This document shows positions 35,907-45,359 of a stretch of DNA of 64,000 bases, in pieces (position 1 is the first letter of the stretch; every line of letters starts with the position of its first letter). A model generated the notes under the pieces. The model was not told the DNA's origin, ran no database searches, and saw only the letters and a program-made list of their open reading frames with translations. This stretch comes from Clostridiaceae bacterium (GTDB lineage Bacteria > Bacillota > Clostridia > Peptostreptococcales > Natronincolaceae), in assembly GCA_018432235.1 (NCBI GenBank), contig JAHDLO010000018.1, positions 1 through 64,000 on the forward strand, written 5' to 3'. Made by a program: the position numbers and the translations under genes.

Positions 35907-36911
35907 TTATTTCCCCTCCTTCTTATAGGCTTCCAATCTTTCATTCAGCTTCGGAATGACTTCAAATAGATTCCCTACAATGCCAAAATCAGCCAATTGG
36001 AATATGTTTGCATCCTGATCCTGATTGATTGCAACAATAAATTCAGAGGTCTTAATGCCTGCTAAATGCTGTATTGAGCCTGAAATTCCGGCACAAATAT
36101 AGAGCTTTGGTGATACTGTTTTACCGCTTAGGCCTATTTGGTGAGGATATGGCAGCCAGCCTCTGTCAACGGCATCTCTACTGGCTCCTAAAACACCATC
36201 GAAGTGCTTTGCTAAATCCCGTAGTAAAGCAAAGTTCTCAACCTTCTTCATGCCCTTACCGCCTGCAACTACAACTTCTGCTTCTTCTATATTTACAAAT
36301 TCCTCTACATCTTTTCTAAAGCCAACCATTTTAACACGATCATCCACCAGCTCGTCCTTCAGCTCTAATCTTACGATTTTTCCTTCTCTGCTGGTATCAG
36401 CTGCCAACGGTCTACTGGATTTAGGTCTTACAGTCGCCATTTGTGGACTATGGTTAGGTGTTTTTATTGTAGCCATGATGTTCCCGCCTATGGCAGGTCT
36501 TGTTTGCAAAAGATGGAAGGTGCCATCCTCAATGTCTAATTCAGTACAATCGGCAGTTAAACCGGTACTTACCTGAATAGCAACATATGGCATTAGGGTC
36601 CTACCACTGGAGGTAGCAGCTGCCAATATTGAATGAGGCTGATATTGCTTTATTAAATCTGATAATACATTGCTATGGGTTTCAACTATGAAATTCTCCA
36701 GACGAGGGTCATCTATAAAATATACCTCATCGGCGCCTCTATGAATCAGCTCCTGAAGGGCTTCATCAGAAACATTGCTTCCCATTAAAACTGAGCATAG
36801 CTTTGTGTCCATTTTATCAGCTAATTTTCTGCCTCTGCTCAATAACTCAAAGGAAACCTCTCTAAGCTTGCCTTTGCTTTGTTCAGCTATTGTCCATACA
36901 TAACTCATCAA
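35907..36911 (-). CDS. etfA: Electron transfer flavoprotein alpha subunit
   Basis: A 334-residue EtfA with the N-terminal half that packs on EtfB and the C-terminal FAD domain (VVAGGKGMKKVENFALLRDLAKHF, GASRDAVDRGWLPYPHQIGLSGKTV, CAGISGSIQHLAG, IVAINQDQDANIFQLADFGIVGN). The GLTADCTELDI motif is typical of bifurcating-type ETFs. It starts at the normal EtfA position and lacks the N-terminal ferredoxin-like [4Fe-4S] extension that, from memory, is present on A. woodii LctC. Partner of the adjacent EtfB and lactate dehydrogenase. Confidence 0.92.
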   Translation of the reverse strand: MMSYVWTIAEQSKGKLREVSFELLSRGRKLADKMDTKLCSVLMGSNVSDEALQELIHRGADEVYFIDDPRLENFIVETHSNVLSDLIKQYQPHSILAAATSSGRTLMPYVAIQVSTGLTADCTELDIEDGTFHLLQTRPAIGGNIMATIKTPNHSPQMATVRPKSSRPLAADTSREGKIVRLELKDELVDDRVKMVGFRKDVEEFVNIEEAEVVVAGGKGMKKVENFALLRDLAKHFDGVLGASRDAVDRGWLPYPHQIGLSGKTVSPKLYICAGISGSIQHLAGIKTSEFIVAINQDQDANIFQLADFGIVGNLFEVIPKLNERLEAYKKEGK

Positions 36912-36920
36912 TAATCCCTC

Positions 36921-37724
36921 CTATATCAATTCTTTATCTTCTAAGAATTTCATTAATTCATCAATGGCCTCATTGACACCTTCTTCACCAAGGGCCTTAA
37001 CCAGCTTTCCACCTCTTGTAACCTTTGGATAGCCGATTTTTACAACCTTGGTGGGGGAGCCCTTTAAGCCTATATAGGATTCCTCCATATTTAAGTCGGC
37101 TGCAGAAAGTGAAGGTACTTCTGTAACTCTAGCCTTCTTTTTGCCTCTTAATGTTGGTAGTCTTGGATTACTGATTTCCTTTACAACAGTTAATAATGCC
37201 GGAAGCGGCATTTCTAATATTTGATAGCCGTCCTCCACTAATCTTTCAACTGTTATAGCTTCATTATTTATTTCATCAATCTTGCTTACATAAGTAGCCA
37301 GAGGTATTCCTAACCAAGCGGCAATACCAGGTCCTACCTGACCGGTATCTCCATCTGTAGCTCTTTCACCTGCTAATATCAAATCATACTCCCCTATAGT
37401 TTTAATTGCTTGAGATAAGGTATAAGAGGTAGCCCAAGTATCGGCTCCGGCGAATTTTCTGTCTGAGATAAGGATACCTTCATCGCAGCCCATTGCGATT
37501 GCTTCCTTTAAAGCCTTAGTGGCTGTTTGTGGTCCCATAGTGCAAACGGTTACCTTCCCGCCGAATTGCTCCTTCAATTGAATGCCTGCTTCTATTGCAT
37601 AAAGATCTAATGGATTGATAACACTAACAACACCCTCACGAATCATGGTACCTGTTTCTTTGTCCATCTTTACGTTACTGGTTTCGGGTACTTGTTTAAT
37701 CGGAATAATAATGTTCAATTTCAT
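36921..37724 (-). CDS. etfB: Electron transfer flavoprotein beta subunit
   Basis: A 267-residue EtfB: N-terminal IIIPIKQVPETSNVKMDKETG, the GERATDGDTGQVGPGIAAWLG nucleotide-binding signature (about residues 118-138), and a C-terminal arm. In Ldh/Etf complexes this subunit binds the bifurcating FAD and NAD(H). First gene of the etfB-etfA-ldh-larA transcript; 9 nt separate it from etfA. Confidence 0.93.
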   Translation of the reverse strand: MKLNIIIPIKQVPETSNVKMDKETGTMIREGVVSVINPLDLYAIEAGIQLKEQFGGKVTVCTMGPQTATKALKEAIAMGCDEGILISDRKFAGADTWATSYTLSQAIKTIGEYDLILAGERATDGDTGQVGPGIAAWLGIPLATYVSKIDEINNEAITVERLVEDGYQILEMPLPALLTVVKEISNPRLPTLRGKKKARVTEVPSLSAADLNMEESYIGLKGSPTKVVKIGYPKVTRGGKLVKALGEEGVNEAIDELMKFLEDKELI

Positions 37725-37840
37725 TCCCTCCTAATCTTTATTAAGAACAAACTCCTTCTTTGAAAGCTCTAGCAGTGTCGTGCAAGGACAATTACAATAT
37801 GTAGTTTTACATTCCCTGTATATACAATAAAAAAACCAGT

Positions 37841-37876
37841 ATTACCATAAGTCAAAATTTCTGTACTATGGTAAAT
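37841..37876. promoter_or_regulatory. Inverted repeat upstream of etfB
   Basis: Arms ATTACCATAAGT (37841-37852) and ACTATGGTAAAT (37865-37876) form an imperfect inverted repeat centred about 135 nt upstream of the etfB start. Its half-sites differ from those of the two FadR-type operators nearby. A regulatory role is a guess from symmetry and position. Confidence 0.35.
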
Positions 37877-38001
37877 GCATACCTATACGAGCTAACAAAG
37901 CTTAATACTTAAACCTCTTTTGCTGTATCGCACTCTTGTATGCTATACTAGTTGTAATTTTGATGCAGGGCTGGCAGAAAGCCAACCCCCATCAAATAAT
38001 T

Positions 38002-38709
38002 CTAGTCTTTTTGAAAACTGGTTAATTCCTTTTCTACAAAATCCAGATGATCAAACATTTCCAGCTTAGCCCGCTTAGGATTTCCTTCCTTTATGGCCTG
38101 ATAGATATTGAAGTGCTGCTGGTAGAGCTTTTCAGCATTACCCTGCTTATTATAGAGGTATTGCCTGCTGGTTCTCATATTTTGAACCAGTAGATCGGAT
38201 ATCAAGTTCATCATCTTCATCAGCATAGTATTTTTTGTGGCCTCAGCGATACCATAATGAAACATGGCATCATTTTCCTCCCCTAAGCTTTTTTGCTTGA
38301 GATCTTCCTCCATTAAGCTTAATGCCTTGGCTATTTTTTCTATATCATCTTCCTCAGCCCTAAAGGCTGCCAGCTCTGCTGCATCTGCCTCCAGCATCTT
38401 TCTAACCTCTAAAAGCTCTAAGCTGGCTTCACGGTCCATCATCATGAATAAGGCTAGGGGTTCTATTAGAACCTGCTCAGATACATCGGAAATAAAGGTC
38501 CCCTCCCCCTGTCGGCTCTCTAGAATTCCCAGGAAATCCAATGCGCTAAGCGCCTCCCTTACGGAGGTCCTGCTGACTCCCAGCTTATCCGATAGTTCTC
38601 TTTCCGACATTAACTTGTCGCCGGGCTTTAAATCACCCTGCCGCATAAGCTCCTTTATTTGCTCAACAATCTGTTCATAGACTCTCTTAGTTTTTATAGG
38701 CTTAAACAA
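38002..38709 (-). CDS. FadR/GntR-family transcriptional regulator of lactate genes
   Basis: About 235 residues: an N-terminal GntR winged helix (YEQIVEQIKELMRQGDLKPGDKLMSERELSDKLGVSRTSVREALSALDFLGIL) and a C-terminal all-helical FCD effector domain with metal-binding Asp/His positions (LEVRKMLEADAAELAA, FHYGIAEATKN, HFNIYQAI). FCD regulators such as LldR and PdhR bind lactate or pyruvate. The start is uncertain: a TTG at 38709 has AGGGGTTGG 5 nt upstream; an ATG at 38727 has no clear site. It sits between the lactate permease and the etf genes. Confidence 0.88.
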   Translation of the reverse strand: MFKPIKTKRVYEQIVEQIKELMRQGDLKPGDKLMSERELSDKLGVSRTSVREALSALDFLGILESRQGEGTFISDVSEQVLIEPLALFMMMDREASLELLEVRKMLEADAAELAAFRAEEDDIEKIAKALSLMEEDLKQKSLGEENDAMFHYGIAEATKNTMLMKMMNLISDLLVQNMRTSRQYLYNKQGNAEKLYQQHFNIYQAIKEGNPKRAKLEMFDHLDFVEKELTSFQKD

Positions 38710-38729
38710 TATACCAACCCCTATCATCT

Positions 38730-38746
38730 ATATAGTTCAACTATAT
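38730..38746. promoter_or_regulatory. Candidate FadR-type operator before the regulator gene
   Basis: A perfect odd palindrome ATATAGTT-C-AACTATAT immediately upstream of the regulator's start fits the FadR-family half-site pattern GT-y-N-r-AC. It suggests autoregulation. Binding is inferred. Confidence 0.55.
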
Positions 38747-38779
38747 TATTGATTCTACATAGATATCCAAAACCCTTTT

Positions 38780-40459
38780 TTAGAATAGGCCCGGCACTAT
38801 TGCCATTGCTATATATGCGAATATACCGGCAACTAAAGCGTAGATAACGCAAGGGATAATATTTGTTTTGATAACTCTACCCTCTTTGCCTAATACACCC
38901 ACTGTAGTACAAGCAGCAACAACGTTGTGAACGCAGACCATGTTACCTGCTGCTCCACCAACTACCTGAAGACCTACGATAACTAATCTTGACATGCCGA
39001 TTTGATCAGCAACACCAAACTGGAATCCGGAGAACAGGATGTTGGAGGTTGTGTTACTTCCTGACATGAAGGCCCCAAGAATACCGATGAATGGTGCAAA
39101 TATTGGCCATACCCCCTGGAAGATGTTAGCTGCAGCTGTAGATAATGCAACCATCATACCAACCTCGCCAGAGTTATTGTTACCTGAGTTAAGCATTACC
39201 TGTACCATCGCTATGGCAAACACAAGAGCTATAGCTGCTGGTATAACCTGCTTTAAGGATTTAGACCAGGTGGCTTTCACAACGTCACCCTTCATCCCAT
39301 GAAGGAATATGGTTAATATAGAAACCGTCATAAAGGCAACTGTTCCAGGTAAATATAAATATTGTAATGAATAGGTCAGCTTAGTTCCCAAAATCTCTCT
39401 CCAATAAATTGTAAAGGTTGGGCTAGTCAGAATTTGCTTTAAACCAATTTGCGGAATTCTTGTTACAACAAGGATAACGGAAACAAGAATGTATGGCAGC
39501 CATGCCATAAACGGACTGATATCAGGCGTACTATCCTCCGCTGCAGCTGTTTCACTTGTAGCACTTAACCAAGAGCTGTCCCATTTGCTCTTATTAGCAA
39601 AATCCCAAGTCGTCTTTGGTTGTAGGAAGCCACTTCTAGCAGCTGTAACAACAATACCAATTGCTATAAGTCCTGATGCGATTGAAGGAAGCTCAGGTCC
39701 AAATACATATGCGATGAAGATATATGGTACTACGAAGGCAAGACCTGCAAATATGGCAAATGGTGCTACCTCTAGGCCTTCCTTAAAGGATTTCTTTTCA
39801 CCGAAAAGCTTTGTCATCATACATACGATAATCAATGGCATGAATACACCCATGATGGCATGAGGTAGAGCTGCCCAAATACCAACATTATGAAGGAAGG
39901 TTGGTCCTGTCATACCTGCTGCTTCAATTTTAGCAAGGATGTCAGGGGAGCCAAGTACTGAAGAAACACCACCAAGTACAGGTGTACCAACAGCACCGAA
40001 GGAAACCGGTGTACTGTTACCTACAAGAGCCAGCATAGCTGCTGCTAATGGAGGGAAGCCTAAGCCTACCATTAAAGGTCCTGCTAGGGCAGCAGGAGTA
40101 CCGAAGCCGGCAGCTCCTTCTATAAAGGCACCAAATAAGAATGCGATAATAATTGCTTGAACCCTTCTGTCTGGGCTGATGCCATAAAAGGTTTTATTAA
40201 TTGCCTTGATAGCGCCACTGCTTTGTAATGTGTTCATTAAAAGGATTGCACCAAATACGATGATTAGAATATTAAATGCACTTAAAGCTCCGTTAATAGT
40301 AGAGCCTGCCAACCACTGAAAGCCTACGCCCCACTTAAGAGCTGCTAGAAGTACAGCCACGATCCAAGCTACAGGCATTACCTTCTTTGCTGGCCAGTTG
40401 AAGCCAACCATTAAAACGATAGTTAAAACTATTGGTACTGATGCTAAAATAGCTAACAT
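38780..40459 (-). CDS. lctP: L-lactate permease
   Basis: A 559-residue integral membrane lactate:H+ symporter of the LctP/LldP family with about 13-14 hydrophobic segments. Family blocks: [67 protein letters not shown] and [18 protein letters not shown] chose the ATG at 40459 (AGGAGG 10 nt upstream, start [19 protein letters not shown]) rather than the open frame to 40615, which would read through a likely operator. First gene of the lactate region; the regulator follows it. Confidence 0.93.
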   Translation of the reverse strand: MLAILASVPIVLTIVLMVGFNWPAKKVMPVAWIVAVLLAALKWGVGFQWLAGSTINGALSAFNILIIVFGAILLMNTLQSSGAIKAINKTFYGISPDRRVQAIIIAFLFGAFIEGAAGFGTPAALAGPLMVGLGFPPLAAAMLALVGNSTPVSFGAVGTPVLGGVSSVLGSPDILAKIEAAGMTGPTFLHNVGIWAALPHAIMGVFMPLIIVCMMTKLFGEKKSFKEGLEVAPFAIFAGLAFVVPYIFIAYVFGPELPSIASGLIAIGIVVTAARSGFLQPKTTWDFANKSKWDSSWLSATSETAAAEDSTPDISPFMAWLPYILVSVILVVTRIPQIGLKQILTSPTFTIYWREILGTKLTYSLQYLYLPGTVAFMTVSILTIFLHGMKGDVVKATWSKSLKQVIPAAIALVFAIAMVQVMLNSGNNNSGEVGMMVALSTAAANIFQGVWPIFAPFIGILGAFMSGSNTTSNILFSGFQFGVADQIGMSRLVIVGLQVVGGAAGNMVCVHNVVAACTTVGVLGKEGRVIKTNIIPCVIYALVAGIFAYIAMAIVPGLF

Positions 40460-40602
40460 TGAATAAAGACCTCCTTTTTTTTCTTTAATCTGTTTGTTAA
40501 CGTTTGCAGATAACTGGGAAGCACCTAGAAATGCAATTCCTCTTCCTCTGGTGAAAAATTCCCCACCCCTCCTTTTTATTAACATGGTCATCCATACATC
40601 TG

Positions 40603-40615
40603 ATGGTCTGACCAT
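40603..40615. promoter_or_regulatory. Candidate FadR/LldR-type operator before lctP
   Basis: A perfect palindrome ATGGTC-T-GACCAT lies about 145 nt upstream of the permease start. TGGTCnGACCA matches the operator class of FCD-type GntR regulators such as LldR and PdhR. A second half-site ATGGTCA occurs at 40584-40590. Binding by the regulator encoded at 38002-38709 is inferred. Confidence 0.65.
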
Positions 40616-41005
40616 ATAAAAATATATTCCACTTACTTTTTAATTATCCTTCTTTTTTCTGAAAATTTAAACGGTTTTGAATGTTATTTTTTTAACCTTT
40701 TTCAAGGGTTTTAGCTGGTTTCAATTTCAGGAAAACGTTTCTAAATACTTATGTTTTCCAGTGTTGTCATCGTTATTTGTTTGTCAATTCCCAAAATTTT
40801 CTCAAAAAGTATACTGTATACATTAGTTTTAGGGATATTTTTTATATATTTTTAAATTGAATCGGGACAAAATGTCATATTTCATTTTTCAGAATTTTTT
40901 GTTTAGTGCAGCTTGAAGGAAATTGTTAATCGATGTAGAAGTTGTTATACAAAATACAAAAAATATATAGATGTATTTTTCAAATTTGTTTAAGGGGGGC
41001 TTACA
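40616..41005. other. Divergent intergenic region between lctP and the chemoreceptor gene
   Basis: About 390 AT-rich nt holding the control regions of both divergent units. Apart from the operator at its edge I see no gene; a GGGGGGC-type ribosome site precedes the start at 41006. Confidence 0.5.
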
Positions 41006-41872
41006 ATGACTATTATTGATGCTGTTTTCGCGAAGTCATTAGTCAAATTAATAAGCAATGAGACAAATCAAAATGTGCATATTTTTGGAGAAGGCGGTGT
41101 GATTATTGCCACTTCCCAACCCGAAAGACTTGGTACGATACACTCAGGAGCAAAAGATATCATGTCTGGAAGAATAAATGATATATCAATAACTGAAGAA
41201 ATGGCTAAAGCCATGGCAGGCACCAGAGCTGGATTTAGCATCGGAATTGATTCCAATAACACCCGGATAGGTGCTATTGGCATAAGCGGAGACCCGCAAC
41301 GAATGAAACCGATTGCAATGATAGCCAGTCATGTCATAACTTTAGAATATGAGCGAAGGTTATTTATGGACAGCATCAATGTAATGGCTGGTTCAATTAA
41401 CGAGAGCCTACAAGAATCCTCAGCAGGCTTGGAGGAAATATCTGCCTCCTCTGATCATCAGGTTTCATCAATTGAGAGTTTGAGTGATATGGTCTTAGAC
41501 GCTAAAAATAAAGTCATGGAAACAAATCAGATTATAGATATCATTCAGAAAATCTCAAAGCAGACGAATATTTTAGGTATCAACGCTTCTATTGAAGCTG
41601 CTAGACTTGGCAATGAAGGCAGAGGCTTCGGAATTGTTGCCAATGAGGTTAGAAAGCTGGCCGAAAGCACTGCCACCTCCGTCGGTAAAATAGATGAGGT
41701 TTTAAAAAATCTGCAAAATCTGATAGTTACCATATCTGATAGTATTCAAACCTACACCATCTCATCAAAGGAACAGACAAAGGTCGTTCAGTCCCTGGCC
41801 TTTGAACTAGAAAATATCACCACCTCCCTTGAGGACTTTACTCAAACCTTAAAGGGAAGCGATAGGCATTAG
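41006..41872 (+). CDS. Soluble chemoreceptor-like protein with sugar-diacid (CdaR-type) sensor
   Basis: A 288-residue protein without membrane segments. Residues about 5-120 match the sugar-diacid recognition domain of CdaR regulators (AKSLVKLISNETNQNVHIFGEGGVIIAT, then SQPERLGTIHSGAKDIMSGR). The C-terminal half is a short methyl-accepting signalling domain with the conserved hairpin tip IQKISKQTNILGINASIEAA and GRGFGIVANEVRKLAEST. This is a cytoplasmic receptor that could present small hydroxyacids to the chemotaxis kinase. It is divergent from the lactate permease, suggesting a shared substrate class. No HAMP domain. Confidence 0.82.
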   Translation: MTIIDAVFAKSLVKLISNETNQNVHIFGEGGVIIATSQPERLGTIHSGAKDIMSGRINDISITEEMAKAMAGTRAGFSIGIDSNNTRIGAIGISGDPQRMKPIAMIASHVITLEYERRLFMDSINVMAGSINESLQESSAGLEEISASSDHQVSSIESLSDMVLDAKNKVMETNQIIDIIQKISKQTNILGINASIEAARLGNEGRGFGIVANEVRKLAESTATSVGKIDEVLKNLQNLIVTISDSIQTYTISSKEQTKVVQSLAFELENITTSLEDFTQTLKGSDRH

Positions 41873-41882
41873 TTAGAGAAGG

Positions 41883-41941
41883 CTCTTATTTTCAATTCTC
41901 CCAATCCTTCGGGTTACTTTGAAAATGAGAGTTTTTTTTTC
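41883..41941 (+). terminator. Terminator after the chemoreceptor gene
   Basis: A long hairpin: CTCTTATTTTCAA (41883-41895) with TTTGAAAATGAGAG (41918-41931), one bulge, followed by ten T on the plus strand. Confidence 0.9.
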
Positions 41942-42080
41942 ACTTAGTATCGGTATACATGAACACAGCCTTCAAAGCATAATATGAATTATCAGGACAC
42001 AAAGCTTCAAAGGGTATTTAAAGTTTTCCATAAATATGCTATAATCCTCATATTAGCTATATTTACTGGGGGGTGCTTTA

Positions 42081-42605
42081 TTGAAGGGAAGACCTAAAAA
42101 AGCTAGAGATGTCATTTCTCTTGCGATATACTATGAGATATTTATGATTAGTATCTCCCTTGCAATTGTACTTTTATCTGTCATAAATTTGTTTATTGAT
42201 TTTAGCCCGCCCACCAGCAATGTCATTAAACATGTAGATTATGCAATTTGTATCATATTCGCCCTAGACTTGATTATTAATCTGATTATTGCCAAGGATA
42301 AGCTAAAATGCCTTAAGTCCAGCATGATCACTATTATTGCGGTGGTACCCTTTAGCTCTTTCTTTCGTATTGCAGGGGTTTTAAGATTATCAAAGCTACT
42401 AACGCTATTTTCCTATGCCAATCCAGCTAATATTGGAATTTTCGCCAAGCTGTGGATTTTCATCATGCAGCCCAGCGTAATTAGAATATCAAAGTTCGGC
42501 AATATGGCTAGAAGCTACTTTAGCAATTCAAAAAAATCCCGCGAAGAAAAAAAGCTTACAAAAATGAATAATAAGAATAAAAAGAAAAATAAGAGCAAGA
42601 AATGA
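42081..42605 (+). CDS. Membrane protein with voltage-sensor-like layout, unknown
   Basis: A 174-residue protein starting at TTG behind GGGGGGTG. It has about three hydrophobic segments (residues 20-42, 52-70, 80-96) with an acidic residue in HVDYAICIIFALDLIINLIIAKDKLKCL and the basic amphipathic FRIAGVLRLSKLLTLF, reminiscent of an ion-channel voltage-sensor fragment without a pore. The C-terminal ~30 residues are extremely Lys/Asn-rich. It could be a truncated ion-transport-family protein. A terminator follows. Confidence 0.55.
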   Translation: MKGRPKKARDVISLAIYYEIFMISISLAIVLLSVINLFIDFSPPTSNVIKHVDYAICIIFALDLIINLIIAKDKLKCLKSSMITIIAVVPFSSFFRIAGVLRLSKLLTLFSYANPANIGIFAKLWIFIMQPSVIRISKFGNMARSYFSNSKKSREEKKLTKMNNKNKKKNKSKK

Positions 42606-42640
42606 GAGATTCTAAAAAGCTAGAGTCTCTCATTTTTATT
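42603..42640 (+). terminator. Terminator
   Basis: The stem TGAGAGA/TCTCTCA (42603-42609 with 42626-42632) with extra inner pairing is followed by TTTTTATT on the plus strand. It overlaps the stop codon of the preceding gene. Confidence 0.85.
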
Positions 42641-42759
42641 TCAAAGGTCATTTTTTAGTAATGAATTAATGCAGATTCTATCTTTTTGAATATATAACGC
42701 AGCAACTCAAATAATAAACAGACATAATTGATATAAAGCTTAACGAGGAGGCAGTTGCA

Positions 42760-43590
42760 TTGAGAAAGCGCTTCGTTTTTCTGTTAATACTTCTGGCTTT
42801 ATTCTTTACCCTGTTTTTTAACAGAGGTCTGTTTTACTACATGAGAAGCCTCTCCATAATGCTTCCCTACAGCATATATCAGCGACACCAGAGTCCTTTA
42901 GGTCATATGGGCATTAGCTTTAACTTCCCTAAAGACAAGGTCAGCCTTCAGGGCTGGTATCCCTTTACCCTCACCCATTTCGATGCTGAGGGCTTTTCGA
43001 ATTATTCAGGTAAAAAGCTCTCCTTAACCGTGCTGTATGGCTTTGGTGGCTTCCAAATATCGAAGGAGGGTTCATCCATTTACGACCCCACCGCCAGCTT
43101 TTATACCAGCTTTTATGGTGGCTATGCGGTATATCACGAAGATCCACAGGATTCCTTTGGTTTTTTAAACGACGGGAAAATTAATACCGATGAATTGCAG
43201 CTGGTGCCAAAATACGACCAAACCCAGCTGGTGCTGCCCTCCCTTGGTTGTGCCGCCGAAGACATTACCTTCATTAACACTATTGACAGCATTGAGGAAA
43301 ATGTAAGCTATATCGGGATGGATGGCTGGACACGAGTGGATTCCAGCATTATAACCAACAGCCTGCTGCATAAGCCCAAGAATTCCGCCAGAGGCTATCT
43401 TCAATACGGCAAGCCCCCTAAGGATTACAATGGCAAGGACTTTCCTCTGGTTAACCTAAAAGGCAGGGCCTATATTAAATATATGGCAGACTATCAGATG
43501 ACCTTTGTATTGTATATCATGGGGGTTGACGATGAATTCATTGATTATTGGGATCGGGCCCTCTTATCCGAGGCAAGGCTAGTACCTTGA
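42760..43590 (+). CDS. Signal-anchored extracytoplasmic protein, unknown
   Basis: A 276-residue protein starting at TTG with GAGGAGG 8 nt upstream. There is an N-terminal membrane anchor (RFVFLLILLALFFTLFF, residues 4-20) and the rest is aromatic-rich and beta-rich, predicted outside the membrane. I recognise no family. It stands alone, convergent with adenine deaminase (gap about 30 nt). Confidence 0.6.
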   Translation: MRKRFVFLLILLALFFTLFFNRGLFYYMRSLSIMLPYSIYQRHQSPLGHMGISFNFPKDKVSLQGWYPFTLTHFDAEGFSNYSGKKLSLTVLYGFGGFQISKEGSSIYDPTASFYTSFYGGYAVYHEDPQDSFGFLNDGKINTDELQLVPKYDQTQLVLPSLGCAAEDITFINTIDSIEENVSYIGMDGWTRVDSSIITNSLLHKPKNSARGYLQYGKPPKDYNGKDFPLVNLKGRAYIKYMADYQMTFVLYIMGVDDEFIDYWDRALLSEARLVP

Positions 43591-43619
43591 GCTTTTATAA
43601 AATTTCTTAGCTTCTTACC

Positions 43620-45344
43620 TTATTCTTTGACACTTAAATCTATAAAATCAAATCGATTCACATCAAACAATCCCATGTCCGTCAGCTTCAGCTCTGGGAT
43701 AACCGGCAGAGCTAAAAAGGATAGCGTCATAAAGGGGTCTATTTTTCTGCTTACCCCCAGCTGATTGTAGGCAATGTCCAGCATAGCCTTTAGCTTACCG
43801 TTTACCTCCTCCATTGAGGCATCGGAGATTAAGCCGCCAATACACAGCTCCAGAGTCATTAAAATTTCTCCCTTAGACGCTATAGTAATACCACCGCCAA
43901 CTCTTGAGACCTCTTGTATTGCCAGCAGCATATCGGCGTCATTGTCGCCTATCACTATAAGATTATGGGAATCATGGGCTATGGTGGAGGCTATGGCCCC
44001 ACCCTTCAGCTGAAAATCCTCAACCAGACCCAGTCCGATATTCCCTGATGCTCTATGTCTTTCAATAACCGCCAGCTTTAAGATATCCAGACTCCTATGA
44101 TACTTAAATTTCCCATCCTCCACATAAATTCGCCTTACCACCTTGTCGGTCAGTAGACTGTGGGGCTGTAGCTTTATGACATTCACAATATCTGAATCCA
44201 CATTTATTTCCAGCATCTCGGGTGTTATATCCGGCAACTTTACCGTATCCACCACAAGACTATAGTCAGATTTCGGTATACTGAATAACGGCTGCTTGTT
44301 TTCTGCCACCAGCTTACCTGCCTTAAATACCATCAGTGGATTAAAGTCCTTCAAATCCTGTAATACAATAAGGTCTGCACAATAGCCTGGGGCAATGGCA
44401 CCAATCCCCTTTAATCCATAGCATTCAGCGGCATTGATGGTAGCCATCTGTATGGCTGAAATGGAATCAATACCATTCTTAACCGCCAATCGAAGATTAT
44501 TGTCGATATGTCCTCCCAACAAAATATCCTCTGGATGCTTATCATCGGTACAGAAGAGGCATCTTCTTAGATTCTCCTTAGTAACGGCCCTAACCAGTGC
44601 TTCCAGATTTCTGGCGGCCGAACCCTCTCTTATCAATATATACATGCCTAATCTTAAACGGTCCAGCATTTCCGCCACAGTGGAGCATTCATGCTCAGTC
44701 CTTACACCTGCAGCAGCGTAGGCATTTAATGCCTTTCCCTGAATATTGGGGCCATGACCATCAATTACCCTATCCTCTGCCATCAGTATTTTATTTACAA
44801 CCCTTTCCTCAGCAGCTATAACACTGGGATAATCCATCAGCTCTCCCAAGCCCAGCACCCTTTTGTGATTAAGCAGCGGGCTTAGTGCCTCAGCATTCAA
44901 TATGGCTCCGGAGTTTTCATAGGAGGTGGAGGGAACGCATGAGGGCAGCATGACAAAAACATTTAAAGGAATGCCTTCGCTGGCCTCTAAAATATATTCT
45001 ATTCCCTGTATCCCTTTTACGTTGGCAATTTCATGGGGATCAGCTATGATTGTAGTGGTGCCACGGGGAACTATAGCCCTAGCAAATTCTGCAGGAGAAA
45101 CCATAGCCGATTCAATATGAACATGACCATCTATGAAGCCAGGAGAAACATATTTCCCCTCTATATCTATTTCCTTAATACCTTCATAATTGCCGATCCC
45201 CACTATTTTGTCATTATGTATGGCAATATCGCCCTCTAGTATTTCATGGGAAAACACATTTACTATTTTGGCATTTTTCAGCACCAGCTGAGGCATAAGC
45301 CTTCCTGCTGCCAAATCAATTCTCGTCTTTAAAGCTTCCTTCAA
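43620..45344 (-). CDS. ade: Adenine deaminase
   Basis: A 574-residue amidohydrolase of the bacterial Ade family converting adenine to hypoxanthine and NH3. Family blocks in order: PGFIDGHVHIESAM (metal HxH), PRGTTTIIADPHEIANV, GLGELMDYPSV, VIDGHGPNIQGKALNAY, GVRTEHECS, FCTDDKHPEDI, and the C-terminal domain GGAIASTIAHDSHNLIVIGDND. Start TTG behind GGGAGGT. It is the last gene of the purine locus and looks like the canonical of its two deaminase paralogues. It feeds hypoxanthine to the xanthine dehydrogenase encoded just upstream. Confidence 0.93.
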   Translation of the reverse strand: MKEALKTRIDLAAGRLMPQLVLKNAKIVNVFSHEILEGDIAIHNDKIVGIGNYEGIKEIDIEGKYVSPGFIDGHVHIESAMVSPAEFARAIVPRGTTTIIADPHEIANVKGIQGIEYILEASEGIPLNVFVMLPSCVPSTSYENSGAILNAEALSPLLNHKRVLGLGELMDYPSVIAAEERVVNKILMAEDRVIDGHGPNIQGKALNAYAAAGVRTEHECSTVAEMLDRLRLGMYILIREGSAARNLEALVRAVTKENLRRCLFCTDDKHPEDILLGGHIDNNLRLAVKNGIDSISAIQMATINAAECYGLKGIGAIAPGYCADLIVLQDLKDFNPLMVFKAGKLVAENKQPLFSIPKSDYSLVVDTVKLPDITPEMLEINVDSDIVNVIKLQPHSLLTDKVVRRIYVEDGKFKYHRSLDILKLAVIERHRASGNIGLGLVEDFQLKGGAIASTIAHDSHNLIVIGDNDADMLLAIQEVSRVGGGITIASKGEILMTLELCIGGLISDASMEEVNGKLKAMLDIAYNQLGVSRKIDPFMTLSFLALPVIPELKLTDMGLFDVNRFDFIDLSVKE

Positions 45345-45359
45345 TAAAATACCTCCCTT

